64,000 nucleotides of DNA, taken from assembly GCA_024637035.1 (NCBI GenBank), contig JAGXFW010000022.1:79613-143612 (forward strand), in the 5' to 3' direction. Source of the stretch: Actinomycetes bacterium. Its GTDB lineage: Bacteria; Actinomycetota; Thermoleophilia; RBG-16-64-13. The notes under the pieces are model-generated. The model was given only the letters and a program-made list of their open reading frames with translations. It was not told where the DNA came from and searched no databases. Shown here in pieces: positions 51,684-60,538 of the stretch (the first letter of the stretch is position 1; every line of letters starts with the position of its first letter). The position numbers were made by a program, and so were the translations under genes.

Positions 51684-52973
51684 ATGAGAGCAGGCAGGAG
51701 AAGACAAGGCCGGTGGGTCGTGCTGATCGCGGGCGTGCTCGCGGTGGCGCTGGGGGTCGCCGTACTCCTGGCGGGATGCGGCGGCACTGAAACGACGACC
51801 ACCACCACACCGCCGGCCACGGGGTCGGAGACCACCACCACTCCGACCACGAGCACGGAGCCGACGGCAGACGCACCTACGATCAAGATCGGGCACCTCG
51901 ACTCCATCAGCGGACCCGGAGCTGCAGCCGCGAGTTCGATCGTCGACGGCCTGGATCTGGCGGTGGAGAAGATCAACGCCGCCGGTGGCATCAACGGGAG
52001 CATGCTCGAGATCGTGACCGTCGACGACGGCAGCGACATGGGCAAAGCCGCCGCCGGGGCCACCAAGCTGGTGGAGCAGGACAAGGTCACCGCCATTCTG
52101 GGTCCGTTCGTGCCGCCCTTCGGCATGGCGGTGCGGCAGATCACGGAGAAGGCCGAGGTGCCGAATCTCATGTTCATTTCGGCGATGCCCGACGATCTTG
52201 CCCAGCCTGGTGCGTGGACCTTCCACACCATCCAGACCTTCGATGCGAACGCAGCGGCGCTGCTCGGCATCGTAAGGGCTCACGGCTTCAAGAAGGTGGC
52301 GGCCGTGAGTGACCAGGTGCCCGTGCACGTGTTATCTCTCCAAATGCTGAAGGAAGAGGCTGCCAAAGAAGGCATCGAAGTGACGATCCTTCCCGACACG
52401 TGGGAAGCCTCCGATCCGAACATGAACATGGGGCCTATCTCCAACAAGATAGCGGCCTCCACGAAGAGCGCCGATCCGGAAGCCCTGCTGCTTCAGGCGA
52501 CCGCGCTGCAGGTCGGACAGGTGATGAAGAACCTGCAGACGCAGGGGATCACCGTCCCGATCATCGGTAGCCCGGCGGCGGCCCATCCGGTCCTCTTCGC
52601 CATGGGCCCCGAACAGGTGGAGGGTCTCATCGTGCCGGGCCCGGGGATGCTCGACGCGCACGCGCTGCCGGATGACTATCCCGGCAAGGACGTTCTCGTC
52701 GACTACTTCGACAGTTTCACGGCCAAGTTCGGACATCCCCCCGATTTCATGAGTGGGTACGGCTATGACGGCTTGTATCTGATCGCCGAGGGTCTGAAGA
52801 CATCGGGCGACGACCGCGCCAAACTGCGAGACGCCATCGAGGGGATCAAGGGATTCAACGGTGTGCTCGGTCCTTTCAGCTTCTCGGCCACAGACCACGT
52901 GGGCGTCCACGGCGGGTTCGTCGAGTGGAAGGTCGAAGGCGGGCGGTTCGTCTTCGTGAGGACGCTTGACTAG
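51684..52973 (+). CDS. livK: Branched-chain-type ABC importer binding lipoprotein (LivK)
   Basis: 429 residues. The signal peptide ends in LLAGC, followed by a Thr-rich linker and a type I periplasmic-binding fold (IKIGHLDSISGPGAAAASSIVDGLDLAVEKINAAGG). The protein should be tethered to the outer face of the membrane. It belongs to the LivJ/AmiC-like family whose members also bind aromatic acids and amides. It is the last gene of the importer operon. Confidence 0.92.
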   Translation: MRAGRRRQGRWVVLIAGVLAVALGVAVLLAGCGGTETTTTTTPPATGSETTTTPTTSTEPTADAPTIKIGHLDSISGPGAAAASSIVDGLDLAVEKINAAGGINGSMLEIVTVDDGSDMGKAAAGATKLVEQDKVTAILGPFVPPFGMAVRQITEKAEVPNLMFISAMPDDLAQPGAWTFHTIQTFDANAAALLGIVRAHGFKKVAAVSDQVPVHVLSLQMLKEEAAKEGIEVTILPDTWEASDPNMNMGPISNKIAASTKSADPEALLLQATALQVGQVMKNLQTQGITVPIIGSPAAAHPVLFAMGPEQVEGLIVPGPGMLDAHALPDDYPGKDVLVDYFDSFTAKFGHPPDFMSGYGYDGLYLIAEGLKTSGDDRAKLRDAIEGIKGFNGVLGPFSFSATDHVGVHGGFVEWKVEGGRFVFVRTLD

Positions 52974-53016
52974 TCCGAAGAGTCGCGTGGGCCAGAGCGA
53001 CATACGAGGGAGATGC

Positions 53017-53703
53017 ATGGGAACCACACACGCAGGGATCGTGGAAGAGAAGCTCTCGAGGCGGGTGCGTTCGCGCACCCGCCTGGGCATCCTCTGGCTG
53101 CTCGCCTCGGGCGTCCTGTCCGTCGTGGGGCTCCAACTCCGGGGTCCCATCGTCGACCAGAAGGTCGATCCCGAAGGGTTCGTCGACGGCGCGCTCTCAT
53201 CGAGGCAACCGTGGGCGTGGGCGTTGTTGCTCACCAGCCTGGTGGTGCAGCCCTTCGGCTGGTTCGCCCTGTGGGGCTTCGTCCGGGAAACGCGGGAGGA
53301 ACGAGCTGGGTTCTGGGGAACGATCCTGAGCACGGCCGGCAACGGCTTCTTCTTGCCCACCGCCGGCGTGATCGCCTTCACTTCGCCGGCGGTGGGCCGT
53401 CTCTACCGCTCGGGGATCCCGTCGGCTCTCAACATCGCCGACGACGGCATCACCGGCCGCTTGAGCCGGCCGTTTCTCATGGGATCGGCGGCGTTGCTCA
53501 TGGTGGGATCATGCCTTCACGGCGTGGTCCTCTGGCGTTCGCCCAAGCTTCCTCGTTGGACCGCCGTTCCCTACGTCTGGCACGCGTTGGCTCTGACGTT
53601 CGTGGCTCCGCGCTCGTACAGAGCTGAGCGCTCGGGCGGTCTCGCTCTACTGGTCACCAGTTTCGCGATCACACGTAGCGTGTGGAGGAGACCCGCTGTC
53701 TGA
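53017..53703 (+). CDS. Hypothetical membrane protein
   Basis: 228 residues from ATG 53017 (CGAGGGA); a TTG at 52966 would overlap livK. About five hydrophobic segments are visible (LGILWLLASGVLSVVGLQL, WALLLTSLVVQPFGWFALWGF, LMGSAALLMVGSCLHGVVLW, LALTFVAPRSY and LALLVTSFAI). No family is recognised. The 43-bp gap after livK leaves membership of that operon possible. Confidence 0.7.
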   Translation: MGTTHAGIVEEKLSRRVRSRTRLGILWLLASGVLSVVGLQLRGPIVDQKVDPEGFVDGALSSRQPWAWALLLTSLVVQPFGWFALWGFVRETREERAGFWGTILSTAGNGFFLPTAGVIAFTSPAVGRLYRSGIPSALNIADDGITGRLSRPFLMGSAALLMVGSCLHGVVLWRSPKLPRWTAVPYVWHALALTFVAPRSYRAERSGGLALLVTSFAITRSVWRRPAV

Positions 53704-53715
53704 GATGGCGTCGCG

Positions 53716-53745
53716 GCCCGCCTCGGGGTCGGCGACGAGGCGGGC
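53716..53745 (+). terminator. Hairpin after the importer region
   Basis: GCCCGCCTCG (53716-53725) pairs perfectly over 10 bp with 53736-53745 around a 10-base loop, 13 bp after the membrane gene. It lacks a T-run. Confidence 0.5.
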
Positions 53746-53866
53746 GAGGCCACGATCGCCGGTGTATGCTCTCGCGCGCGGCGGAACACGTTGTTTTTCG
53801 GTCGCGGACGGGTAGCATGTGAAGCAGTCGGTGATCGGCGGAACGCTCAGTCGAGAATCGAGAGAA

Positions 53867-54451
53867 ATGACCACCACGCTGCAACCCTCAAACATGCCCG
53901 ACTCGTCCCGCGGTGGTGCGCCGACCGGCGGCTCGCGAACGGTTCTCAAGTGGGTGCTGGTGGCGCTGGCGGTGGTGGTCATTGCGGCGATCGTGTTCGG
54001 CGCAGCGGGCGTAGCCTTCTTCGTCGTCAGTCGGGGTGAGGATTCTTCGTCTGGGCCCATTACCGTCGAATCCGCCGAGAGCACCACCGAAACGACCACG
54101 CTGGATTCGTCGGCGACCGGCGGCGGATCGGTCGCCTTGGTTGCCGCCCACCTGGTTGCGTTCGGCGATGCCTGGGAAGCAGGCGATTGGGCGCGATTGG
54201 AAACCCTGGCGAGCGCCGATGCCGTTACGGTAGCCCGTGAGTGGTACACCGAGGGCGACCAGGTGAACGTCGACTCAGCCAACGTCGACTCGATTCTGGA
54301 CGCCGGTTCGTGGAGTGACGGCCACGCGAGTTGTGATCTGCTGTACTACCCAGCGCAAGGGGGGAATGCGCTGATCTTCCAAGTGACGATCGCCTACACC
54401 GATGCCGAAGCCCGGGTCACCGACCTGACTTTCGCCGGCGACGCCGGCTGA
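53867..54451 (+). CDS. Hypothetical single-pass membrane protein
   Basis: 194 residues from ATG 53867. A hydrophilic N-terminus, one helix (WVLVALAVVVIAAIVFGAAGVAFFVV) and an acidic Thr/Ser-rich external domain with a small alpha/beta part (VAAHLVAFGDAWEAGDWARLETLASADA) resembling NTF2/SnoaL-like proteins. The likeness is weak. No function is assigned. Confidence 0.65.
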   Translation: MTTTLQPSNMPDSSRGGAPTGGSRTVLKWVLVALAVVVIAAIVFGAAGVAFFVVSRGEDSSSGPITVESAESTTETTTLDSSATGGGSVALVAAHLVAFGDAWEAGDWARLETLASADAVTVAREWYTEGDQVNVDSANVDSILDAGSWSDGHASCDLLYYPAQGGNALIFQVTIAYTDAEARVTDLTFAGDAG

Positions 54452-54472
54452 TTCTGATCACCGGGCGCTCGT

Positions 54473-54498
54473 GGCCGGCCTCCGAGAGAACGCCGGCC
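54473..54498. terminator. Hairpin between convergent genes
   Basis: GGCCGGC (54473-54479) pairs with GCCGGCC (54492-54498) around 12 bases. It lies between the membrane protein and the MerR gene remnant. Confidence 0.4.
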
Positions 54499-54546
54499 GT
54501 CCCTCGTCGAGACGACCGGCTATCTGGAGGACGCGCGTCGGGCTCC

Positions 54547-55385
54547 CTAGCCCTTCAAGGGTGCGAACAGCTGCGTTTGCCAGCGGGCGGGATCCTTCTC
54601 GCTCTCGGGGTCGGTGAGGTAGGTCTCCCAACAGACCAGTTCGCCCGGCTCGTGCCCGTGCTCTTGGACCCAGCCCATGATCGCGGCCCAGGCCGTCTCG
54701 AGACCGTCGTAGGGGCCCACATGAATCGTCGTGGCCACAGTGCCGCCTGGTAGTTCGGCGTTGTGCACCGAAGGCGGGGCCGGGTCTCCCGGCCATGGCT
54801 CGTCATCGATGGGCGCCACAAGGGGCACGCCGATCTCAAGGTCCACGGAGTCCTCGTCGAAGCTGTGGTAGACGGCCAGCGGGGGTCCGGCCGGGATGCC
54901 GCCCACCTGGCCCACGTGCGAGAACACCCGTCCGAAAGCCTCGCCCATGACAGAGCTGATGTCGGTAGGTGGGGGATCTTGTAGCGTACCGCGGCGATCG
55001 GTTGGGGGGCCATCTCCTGGAGCTTCACCTCGTACGGCATGACGTCCTCCTCTCCTCGGATGTACCGTTCCGGAAGGGCCAGGGAGCGCTCGTATCCGGC
55101 GATCCTGTCGCGTAGTCGGGCGCTGTGCGTCTCGAGCCTGACGCCCGCCTGAGTCCGATCCCGCTCGGCCAACAGAGCGGCGATCTCGTCGAGAGGCATG
55201 TCGAGGGTGCGCATCGTGCGCACGGCCACCGCATCACGGGGCTGCGACAGGTGGTAGTAGCGGTAGGCCGAGTCGGGGTCGACCCAGGCCGGCTTCAGCA
55301 GCCCGAGCTCGTCGTAGTGACGAAGCGCCTTGACGCTCAATCGGCAGACCCTACCGAATCGCCCGATGGGTACCAGATTCTCCAC
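54547..55385 (-). pseudogene. MerR regulator with GyrI-like domain, frameshifted
   Basis: From ATG 55385 one frame encodes a MerR DNA-binding domain (IGRFGRVCRLSVKALRHYDELGLLKPAWVD) and a coiled-coil dimer helix, then the first strands of a GyrI/AraC-effector-binding domain (VKLQEMAPQPIAAVRYKIPHLPT). The domain continues in another frame (MGEAFGRVFSHVGQVGG ... THEPGELVCWET-like end). One base seems to be missing near 54965. The intact protein would bind small hydrophobic cations or drugs and activate its own promoter. The promoter upstream is intact. Confidence 0.8.
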
Positions 55386-55427
55386 GCCGATGTGCTCCTG
55401 ACCTCCGCGGCTCCTTCTGTCTCCCCA

Positions 55428-55458
55428 AGCGTAGACTCTCCCCTGGGGGGAGAGTCAA
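55428..55458 (-). promoter_or_regulatory. MerR-type promoter with 19-bp spacer palindrome
   Basis: TTGACT (55458-55453) and TACGCT (55433-55428) are 19 bp apart, the over-long spacing typical of MerR-activated promoters. The spacer holds a perfect 10+10 palindrome (GACTCTCCCC at 55434-55443 and its complement at 55447-55456). It lies 43 bp upstream of the merR start. Confidence 0.8.
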
Positions 55459-55513
55459 GCGCAGTCGAGGATTCGGTAGCCGGGCGCCACACGGGCGCCC
55501 GGCCCGGGGGGGT

Positions 55514-55996
55514 CTATTGGGCCTGGGTCATGTTGGAGACGGTGAGCACCGTACCGTCGACGGTCCCCGCGAGTTGGCTGGATTTCTCGCTCCAGGAGAT
55601 GCCGCCTGTCTGTTGAAGCCCCGTGAGTTGCACGGGATCGATGCCCCGCACTTCGAGCGACCGGGCGAGGTCGATGGACGGCGGATAGGATTCAGCCAGC
55701 GCCTCGGTGAAGTAGACGGTCCCGTCGGCGGCAACGTACAAGAACCCGTTGATCAGAAGCGGCCCCTCGAGGGTCGACGCAAGGGCGTCCGGCACCGAGA
55801 TGCCCGGACCGCTGCCCGTGACGACTGCGTTCCCGTTGTCCGAGGCTGGAGGGGCGGGGTCTCGTGGCCACGCGGCCCACGCCGCCCCGGCGATGAGCCC
55901 CGCCGCGAGCACGGCCGCCAGTAGCGCGAATGTGGTCTTCCTCGTAGGCATTCGATGCGCGGTGTCTGGTAGTGCTTCATGTGCGTGCGATGTCAT
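55514..55996 (-). CDS. Hypothetical membrane-anchored protein
   Basis: 160 residues from ATG 55996 (AGGAGG upstream). One membrane helix (FALLAAVLAAGLIAGAAWAAW) precedes a short external domain (LLINGFLYVAADGTVYFTEALAES...). No known family is recognised. It lies upstream of the MerR gene on the same strand and is separated from it by the MerR promoter. Confidence 0.65.
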   Translation of the reverse strand: MTSHAHEALPDTAHRMPTRKTTFALLAAVLAAGLIAGAAWAAWPRDPAPPASDNGNAVVTGSGPGISVPDALASTLEGPLLINGFLYVAADGTVYFTEALAESYPPSIDLARSLEVRGIDPVQLTGLQQTGGISWSEKSSQLAGTVDGTVLTVSNMTQAQ

Positions 55997-56187
55997 GGTG
56001 AGTCCTCCTGGTGTCCATGTTCTTCTGGCAATTCTGACGCCCCGGTCACCGTGTCGGTTCCGGGGCGGCATGGTCAGCCACTCAGGTTGGGTCTGCTACC
56101 ATGTTGGTTCACGGAACGACGCCGCCGCGCAGGCCGCCCCTAGCGGCGACATGCGGCGCGTGCGAAGCAGTACGGGAGGGACTCAGC

Positions 56188-58998
56188 ATGAGCCGGGATC
56201 GATCGCGTGTCGAGGCCGATGTAGTCTTGGGTGGGCGAGAGAGCCGCGTTGTCCACATGGGCGTGGCGACATCCGCCGACGAACTGACCCGCCTTCCCTA
56301 CAGCATTCGCGTGCTGCTCGAGAACGTACTGCGCCATGCGGGGAATGGCGTTACCACTCAGGAGCACGTTGACGCTGTGGCGACGTGGGAACCCACGGCC
56401 TCCGAGAGGGCCGAGATCCCCTTCATGCCCTCGCGGGTGCTCCTACAGGATTTCACCGGCGTGCCGTGCGCCGTCGACTTGGCCGCGATGCGCTCGGAAG
56501 TGGCGAGGCGAGGCGGGGACCCTGGAATGATCAACCCGCAGGTGCCGGTGGATCTGGTCATCGACCATTCGGTCCAGGTGGACTACTTCGGCTCGGCGTC
56601 CGCCTACGGGAAGAACGTCGCCCTCGAGATCGAACGGAACCGCGAGCGCTACTCGCTGCTTGCGTGGGCTCAGCGCGAGTTCCACGATTTCGGGGTGGTA
56701 CCCACGGGAACGGGCATCGTCCACCAGATCAACCTCGAGTATCTTGCCACGGTGGTTCACGAGCGGAAGGTGGGCGGCGCGTCGTGGGCGTTCCCAGACA
56801 CGGTCGTGGGCACCGACTCACATACCACCATGATCAATGGCCTTGGGGTGCTCGGGTGGGGCGTGGGCGGCATCGAAGCCGAGGCCGTGATGCTCGGTCA
56901 GCCCTACTTCATGGTGCTGCCCGACGTGGTCGGAGTGCGGCTGGTGGGGGAGTTGCCCGTGGGCACCACCGCCACGGACTTGGTGCTTACCATCACGCGC
57001 CTGCTTCGCCGGGTGGGAGTGGTGGGTCGTTTCGTCGAATTCCATGGCCCGGGACTCGAGAACCTCACCGTGGCCGACCGCGCCACCATTGCCAACATGA
57101 GCCCCGAGTACGGGGCCACGTGCGGGTTCTTCCCGGTCGACGAGCAAACCTTGCGCTATCTGCAGATGAGCGGGCGAAGCCCGGAGCAGGTGGCTCTTGT
57201 TGGAGATTACTGTCGTCTGCAGGGGCTCTTCCGCGAGCCGGGATCGCCGGACCCGCAGTACACCACCGTCGTGGAGTTCGATCTCGGTGATGTGGTACCG
57301 AGCCTCGCCGGCCCCCGGCGTCCGCAGGATCTCATCCCGCTCACCGACGTCGCCCGGAGCTTCGACGAGGCCCTGCCGGCGCTGGCCGCGGCTGCCGGTC
57401 GTCCCGACACCGCCCTCTGCTCGGCTGAGGTGTGCCTGCTTGGCGCGGCACAGGAGACGGTGAGTCGCTTCGAGGACGAAGGGGGGAGTGCGGGCACCGA
57501 CGGCGTCGCGGCTCCCACCGAGGACGAGATCGCCGCGGCCACCCACATCCTGAGCGACGGCACCGTGGTCATCGCGGCGATCACCAGTTGCACGAACACG
57601 TCGAATCCCGCCGTGATGATCGCCGCGGCGCTCCTTGCTCGCAACGCGGTGGCGCGAGGTCTGCGCGTGGCTCCGTGGGTGAAGACCAGCACTGCGCCCG
57701 GCTCGCGGGTGGTTACCAGTTACCTCGAGAAGTCCGGTCTCTTGACCCATCTCGAGGCTCTCGGCTTCCACATCGTGGGGTACGGCTGCACCACCTGTAT
57801 CGGCAACAGCGGTCCGTTGGCGGCGCCGCTGGCCGAGGTCATCGAGCGCGAGAGTCTCTGCACCGCTTCGGTGCTCAGCGGCAACCGCAACTTCGAGGCC
57901 CGGGTGCATCCCCTCGTGCGCTCGAACTACTTGGCTTCGCCGCCGCTGGTGGTGGCCTACGCCCTGGCCGGCACGATGACCATCGACCTCACGGAGCAGC
58001 CTCTGGGCCATGACCCCGCGGGTATCCCGGTGTATCTCGTGGACATCTGGCCCTCAGAGGAAGAGGTGGAACGGGTTGTCGCCTCGTGCGTGCTTCCCGA
58101 GCAGTTCCGCGAGCGCTACGCCGCTGTCTCCGAGGGCGACGAGAACTGGAAGGCCCTCGATCCGCCGCTGGGCTCCCTCTATGCGTGGGATGGTGCCTCC
58201 ACCTACGTGCAGGAGCCGCCGTTCGTGTCGGGACTTTCCGAAGGGCCGGCAGAGGCTGCCGATATCCGCGGAGCACGGGTGCTCGGTGTCTTTGGCGACT
58301 CGGTCACCACGGACCACATCTCGCCGGCAGGAAGCATCGCGCCGGACTCGCCCGCCGGGCGTTACCTCCTCGAACAGGGCGTCGCGCAGGCAGATTTCAA
58401 CACCTACGGTGCCCGACGCGGTAACCATCAGGTGATGATGCGCGGCACCTTCGCGAATGTGCGCATCCGCAATCTCATGCTCGAAGATACCGAGGGCCCC
58501 TGGACAGAGCACCGGCCGTCAGGCGAGAAGATGACCATGTTCGAAGCCGCCGAGCGCTACCGGGGGGAAGGGACCCCTCTCGTCGTGCTCGCCGGCAAGG
58601 AGTACGGCACGGGGAGTTCCCGGGACTGGGCCGCCAAGGGCCCTTCGCTCTTGGGCGTCAAGGCTGTTATCGCGGGCGGCTTCGAGCGCATCCACCGTAG
58701 CAACCTCGTGGGTATGGGCATCCTGCCGCTACAGTTCGAACAGGGGGAGAGTGCGGCTACCCTCGGCCTCACCGGCAGGGAGACGATCGACATCACCGGC
58801 CTCGAGGGTGAGACGCTGCTCCCCGGAGGGCGCGTGCAGGTGCGCGCCGTGTCAGACGATGACGGGCGCGAGGTGGCGTTCACGGTCGTATCCCGCCTCG
58901 ACTCAGCCGTCGACGTGGAGTATTACCTCCATGGCGGGATCCTGCCGCAGGTGTTGCGTCATCTGGTGGGAGTCTCCGCGGAGGGCGCCGGTCGCTGA
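56188..58998 (+). CDS. acnA: Aconitate hydratase A
   Basis: Isomerises citrate to isocitrate in the TCA cycle; [4Fe-4S] enzyme. 936 residues from ATG 56188 (GGGAGGG). The Fe-S cysteines are in SCTNTSNP (around 469) and CTTCIGNSGP (around 534-537). The N-terminal DHSVQVDYFGSASAYGKN and the swivel-domain KEYGTGSSRDWAAKGP are AcnA signatures. It pairs functionally with the citrate synthase in this window. Confidence 0.96.
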   Translation: MSRDRSRVEADVVLGGRESRVVHMGVATSADELTRLPYSIRVLLENVLRHAGNGVTTQEHVDAVATWEPTASERAEIPFMPSRVLLQDFTGVPCAVDLAAMRSEVARRGGDPGMINPQVPVDLVIDHSVQVDYFGSASAYGKNVALEIERNRERYSLLAWAQREFHDFGVVPTGTGIVHQINLEYLATVVHERKVGGASWAFPDTVVGTDSHTTMINGLGVLGWGVGGIEAEAVMLGQPYFMVLPDVVGVRLVGELPVGTTATDLVLTITRLLRRVGVVGRFVEFHGPGLENLTVADRATIANMSPEYGATCGFFPVDEQTLRYLQMSGRSPEQVALVGDYCRLQGLFREPGSPDPQYTTVVEFDLGDVVPSLAGPRRPQDLIPLTDVARSFDEALPALAAAAGRPDTALCSAEVCLLGAAQETVSRFEDEGGSAGTDGVAAPTEDEIAAATHILSDGTVVIAAITSCTNTSNPAVMIAAALLARNAVARGLRVAPWVKTSTAPGSRVVTSYLEKSGLLTHLEALGFHIVGYGCTTCIGNSGPLAAPLAEVIERESLCTASVLSGNRNFEARVHPLVRSNYLASPPLVVAYALAGTMTIDLTEQPLGHDPAGIPVYLVDIWPSEEEVERVVASCVLPEQFRERYAAVSEGDENWKALDPPLGSLYAWDGASTYVQEPPFVSGLSEGPAEAADIRGARVLGVFGDSVTTDHISPAGSIAPDSPAGRYLLEQGVAQADFNTYGARRGNHQVMMRGTFANVRIRNLMLEDTEGPWTEHRPSGEKMTMFEAAERYRGEGTPLVVLAGKEYGTGSSRDWAAKGPSLLGVKAVIAGGFERIHRSNLVGMGILPLQFEQGESAATLGLTGRETIDITGLEGETLLPGGRVQVRAVSDDDGREVAFTVVSRLDSAVDVEYYLHGGILPQVLRHLVGVSAEGAGR

Positions 58999-59032
58999 TC
59001 CAGCGCCCTCGATAAGTCTCTCGGGAGTGGCT

Positions 59033-60526
59033 TCAGGCTGTGACGGCCGCTCGAGCCTCGGCTTCGCGCGCGGCTAGGATGGCGTCCAGCGTCTCGGCGA
59101 CGCCGTCTCCGAGAGGCGCGGGCTCGTGGGTCGAGAGAATCCGTCTGGCCTCGACGTAGGCCCTGTCAGCGGCGCTCTTCGAGCCGTCGCGCTCCCAGAC
59201 CTCTCGAGCCTTACGGTCGAAGATGCTCGACGAGCTCAGTTCTCGCATGTGCGCGAAGGTGTGGTCGTGGGTGATGTACTCGCCTCCAGGGCCGACCTCT
59301 TCGATGAGGGCGACGGCTTCGTCGAGTCCGCTCAGGTCGATGCCCTGTGCGATGCGCTTGATGCGACCCGCCTGTTCGGCTCCCATGATCATCGCAGCGT
59401 AGTCGAAGGTGATCACCGACTCGAGCGCCCCGATGCCGTAGATCACATTTGCCCCGACGAGCGCCGCCGGCATGGCCGTGAGCGTGAAGTCGTAGCCCTG
59501 CTGGGCGTCGGGGATCTTGCTGTCTGAGGCGCAGGCCCCGGCCCAGGAGGGGAGGTCGTAGTACTGCATCAGCTGGATACCCGCGACGCCGTGCAGGGCG
59601 AGTTCGGGCACGCCGATGGGGGCCACGCTGCGTCGGAGGTCCATCATCGTGCTGTTGAATGCAGGGATGCACGGGACACCTTTGCGCACCGCTTGGGCGA
59701 GCACTAACGCGCTCAGCACCTCAGCGTTGTGCTGCACGACGACGCCCACCGGGGTAGCCGGTGAGGAGGCTCCGGAGAGACTCATAGCGTGGAAGACTAC
59801 CCCCAGACCACCCTCGATGGCCGCGATCATCGACGAGGTGCACTCGGTCACCAGCGAGAGCGGGCTCGTGGGGGAGACGAGGCACGTGACGATGGGCCGC
59901 TCGCGCAGCTTCTCGGACCCACCCGCCACCGCCGCCGCCATGGCCACGATCGCTTTGGCGTTGTCGCCACCGCCCGCGCTCAGGAACACGTGCTTGCTGG
60001 TGTTCCGAACCATGGCGTCGTAGTTGTGCACGGCCTGCACGGCCGGGTACTGGTCGCCGGAGCAGGCGGCCCGCTCCGCGAAACTCACGTGCTCCAGGTT
60101 GTCCTGGATGCGGGTTATGTCGGCTAGGTCTTGCTTGACGGTGGGCCGCACCTCGCCAGTGTGGATGTCTATCACCATCACGTGCTCGCCGTAGCCGGCG
60201 GTGAAGCCCGTGGCTCCGGGCCGTACGAGGAAGTCGTGCTTCGGTTCGCGGCCATGGAGCGTGAAGGTGCCCGGCGCCGAGCGGATCGACTCTTCCACCA
60301 GAGACGCGGGCAGGCGGACGAGAGCGTGGGTGCCGCGTTGTTCGATCGTGGCACCGGCCGCCTCGAAGATATCCACCGCGGGTGGATCCTCCACTTTGAT
60401 CCCAGCGTGCCAGAGCACGTGCAAGGTGGCCTGGTGGAGCGCTTCGAGCTCGGTGCGATCGAGTGCTTTGATGCCCCACCGGGGACCCGACGGCTTGGTC
60501 GTCTCATGCGACTCGGAACTGGACAT
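59033..60526 (-). CDS. MttB-family methyltransferase without pyrrolysine
   Basis: 497 residues. The trimethylamine methyltransferase (MttB) superfamily fold is recognisable from the N-terminal LHQATLHVLWHAGIKVEDPPAVDIFEAAGA and the long MSLSGASSPATPVGVVVQHNAEVLSALVLAQ block. No in-frame UAG is present, so this is a non-Pyl homologue like MtgB (glycine betaine), MtpB (proline betaine) or MtcB (carnitine), which transfer a methyl group to a corrinoid protein. The corrinoid partner is expected to be the protein at 63.8 kb. It is the last gene of the operon, 12 bp after the enolase-superfamily gene. Confidence 0.9.
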   Translation of the reverse strand: MSSSESHETTKPSGPRWGIKALDRTELEALHQATLHVLWHAGIKVEDPPAVDIFEAAGATIEQRGTHALVRLPASLVEESIRSAPGTFTLHGREPKHDFLVRPGATGFTAGYGEHVMVIDIHTGEVRPTVKQDLADITRIQDNLEHVSFAERAACSGDQYPAVQAVHNYDAMVRNTSKHVFLSAGGGDNAKAIVAMAAAVAGGSEKLRERPIVTCLVSPTSPLSLVTECTSSMIAAIEGGLGVVFHAMSLSGASSPATPVGVVVQHNAEVLSALVLAQAVRKGVPCIPAFNSTMMDLRRSVAPIGVPELALHGVAGIQLMQYYDLPSWAGACASDSKIPDAQQGYDFTLTAMPAALVGANVIYGIGALESVITFDYAAMIMGAEQAGRIKRIAQGIDLSGLDEAVALIEEVGPGGEYITHDHTFAHMRELSSSSIFDRKAREVWERDGSKSAADRAYVEARRILSTHEPAPLGDGVAETLDAILAAREAEARAAVTA

Positions 60527-60538
60527 TCTGTTTCCCCT

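Noticed and set aside
59033..60526. Pyrrolysine (in-frame UAG) in the MttB homologue
   Set aside because: The frame is uninterrupted from start to stop, so this is a non-Pyl family member.
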